From NCBI GenBank assembly GCA_023441125.1, contig JAEZQV010000430.1, forward strand, positions 1-15,315: a DNA stretch of 15,315 nt, written 5' to 3'. Source of the DNA: Bacillota bacterium (lineage in GTDB: Bacteria; Bacillota_C; Negativicutes; Sporomusales; Sporomusaceae). The notes under the pieces are model-generated. The model worked only from the letters and a program-made list of their open reading frames with translations, was not told the DNA's origin and did not search any database. The translations under genes were made by a program, and so were the position numbers. Within the stretch, counting starts at the first letter, position 1. Every line of letters starts with the position of its first letter. This document shows, one piece after another, positions 13,416 to 15,315 of the stretch.

Positions 13416-13619
13416 ATGGATTTAGGTTTGCTGTATTTTTCAATCATTCTTTTGGGCGGGTATGCCGGCTTGCGACAGTTCACCTGGCGGGAAGCAGCCG
13501 CTGAGCGAAAAAAAGTTTATGGACTAACCGATTTACGCAATATGGCCGGTGACGACAGCAACCCGGTTAGATCTGCCTATTGGACCAGAGATTTAATTCA
13601 AATTATCCGGAAAAGTTAA
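13416..13619 (+). CDS. Small single-span membrane protein of unknown function
   Basis: I do not recognise this 67-residue protein. Residues 3-20 (LGLLYFSIILLGGYAGLR) form one hydrophobic span at the N-terminus. The rest is hydrophilic and charged (REAAAERKK, then an NMAGDDSNP turn and a basic end), suggesting a short membrane-anchored cytoplasmic tail. Support for its being real: a TATAAT promoter upstream, a GGCGGTAAGGA stretch before the ATG, and a hairpin at its end. Its stop codon (13617-13619) lies inside the left arm of a perfect 23-bp inverted repeat, so the reading frame may have been ended or altered by arrival of that element. No neighbouring gene suggests a role. Confidence 0.55.
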   Translation: MDLGLLYFSIILLGGYAGLRQFTWREAAAERKKVYGLTDLRNMAGDDSNPVRSAYWTRDLIQIIRKS

Positions 13620-13668
13620 CAATACGGGGTTGTCTCAATATGAACTGAGACAACCCCGTATTGTTAAC
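13615..13668. repeat. Perfect 23-bp inverted repeat, 8-nt loop
   Basis: The left arm (13615-13637) and right arm (13646-13668) are exactly complementary. They begin and end with GTTAAC, and the loop is ATATGAAC. Read on the plus strand no T-run follows; on the minus strand the stem is followed by TTTTCC. It could be a terminator for the small gene or a small mobile palindrome; the left arm contains that gene's stop codon. Confidence 0.85.
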
Positions 13669-13727
13669 CGCACCCACGAAGCCGGCCCGGCGTCCGCCTG
13701 GCCTTACCTGGGCCAACAACAAATAAA

Positions 13728-13752
13728 GCATACTTGTTTGCCAAAAGTATGC
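13728..13752. repeat. Small inverted repeat in the gap before the collagen-like gene
   Basis: GCATACTT (13728-13735) and AAGTATGC (13745-13752) are separated by 9 nt. The flanking gap 13669-13903 holds no convincing gene and becomes AT-rich towards the collagen-like gene. Function is unknown; an operator or weak hairpin is possible. Confidence 0.45.
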
Positions 13753-13798
13753 ACGATAAACCCGTCTTATAAATATTATATATTGCAACAGAATGTAA

Positions 13799-15097
<1,299 letters not shown>

Positions 15098-15124
15098 TCA
15101 TTGCCGTCAAACCTGGCGCCACCT

Positions 15125-15168
15125 GCAGCCATAACTTGCCCAAAAGGCAAGTTATGGCTGCTTTTTTT
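15125..15168 (+). terminator. Strong rho-independent terminator of the collagen-like gene
   Basis: GCAGCCATAACTTGCC (15125-15140) and its exact complement (15146-15161) form a 16-bp stem with loop CAAAA, followed by seven T residues. It lies 28 nt after the collagen-like stop codon. Confidence 0.93.
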
Positions 15169-15170
15169 CG

Positions 15171-15187
15171 ATTGTGTAAAACACAAT
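15171..15187. promoter_or_regulatory. Perfect dyad upstream of the reductase gene (possible operator)
   Basis: ATTGTGT-AAA-ACACAAT is a perfect 7-bp inverted repeat. A possible -10 box, TACTAT (15212-15217), lies 24 nt downstream, so the site would cover the -35 region. It differs from the Rex and Crp/Fnr consensus sites in spacing; the regulator is unknown. Confidence 0.45.
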
Positions 15188-15268
15188 ACAACCAAAATAA
15201 AGAATTTAGTGTACTATGCTCTTAACAACTTCACTGTAATACCAATCAAATTTAAGGAGGTCAAAATA

Positions 15269-15315
15269 ATGAAAGTGCTTGGATTTTCCGGTTCACCGAT
15301 TCCCAACAGCAATAC
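15269..15315 (+). CDS. Flavodoxin-fold NAD(P)H-dependent FMN reductase or iron-sulfur flavoprotein, N-terminal fragment
   Basis: Only 15 codons are in the window, starting at an ATG with a perfect AAGGAGG 8 nt upstream. The peptide MKVLGFSGSPIPNSNT (its last residue judged from the split codon) has the first beta strand and the FMN-phosphate loop SGSPxxNSN of NADPH-dependent FMN reductases and archaeal-type iron-sulfur flavoproteins. The exact subfamily depends on sequence beyond the edge, for example a cysteine cluster just after this loop. Confidence 0.7.
   Translation, partial: MKVLGFSGSPIPNSN

Overview
The window looks like chromosomal DNA from an anaerobic, endospore-forming Firmicute. 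A Sporomusaceae-type Negativicute is my best guess. This rests on gene content: corrinoid methyl-transfer proteins, a CoA-dehydratase-type activase, a DUF1657 sporulation-associated protein, a BclA-like collagen protein, and a dispersed 29-nt GGAAAC...GAACCGTCCCC...GTWTCC repeat. No rRNA, tRNA, CRISPR array, phage gene or transposase gene was seen.

Layout. (1) 1-1165, minus strand: the N-terminal part of an arginase-family protein and an ECF-transporter S component, each with its own promoter-like or terminator-like signals. (2) 1356-3905, minus strand: a three-gene operon in the order short QueG-like double-[4Fe-4S] protein, cobalamin-binding corrinoid protein, MtaA/UroD-fold methyltransferase. 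(3) 4137-4343, minus strand: a small DUF1657 protein, divergent from an HgdC-type activase (4526-5488, plus). (4) 5729-8689, plus strand: a RocR-like sigma-54 activator followed by a RocD-like ornithine aminotransferase. The intergenic region between them holds two nested dyads and a well-formed -24/-12 promoter. (5) 8690-8831: a tandem REP-like repeat that exactly fills the gap to the convergent TauE/SafE-family permease gene (8832-9743, minus). (6) 10054-12212, minus strand: a two-gene operon (class III aminotransferase, then BKACE/Kce-type beta-keto acid cleavage enzyme), divergent from a LysR regulator (12413-13288). (7) 13416-15097, plus strand: a small membrane protein whose stop codon lies in a perfect 23-bp inverted repeat, then a collagen-like protein with a jelly-roll-like domain on each side of its Gly-X-Thr repeat. 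(8) The window ends in the first 15 codons of a flavodoxin-fold NADPH-dependent reductase gene.

How the genes may work together. The theme is amino-acid and C1 catabolism in an anaerobe. RocR, RocD and possibly the arginase-like protein point to arginine/ornithine use under sigma-54 control. The aminotransferase and BKACE pair could convert a beta-amino acid to a beta-keto acid and then exchange it with acetyl-CoA to give acetoacetate plus a new acyl-CoA. The Fe-S, corrinoid and UroD-fold proteins form a compact methyl-transfer module with no separate substrate methyltransferase visible. These pathway assignments are inference from gene families and order. The best leads are the sigma-54 enhancer architecture, the split CmuA-like methyl-transfer module and the REP-like tandem.
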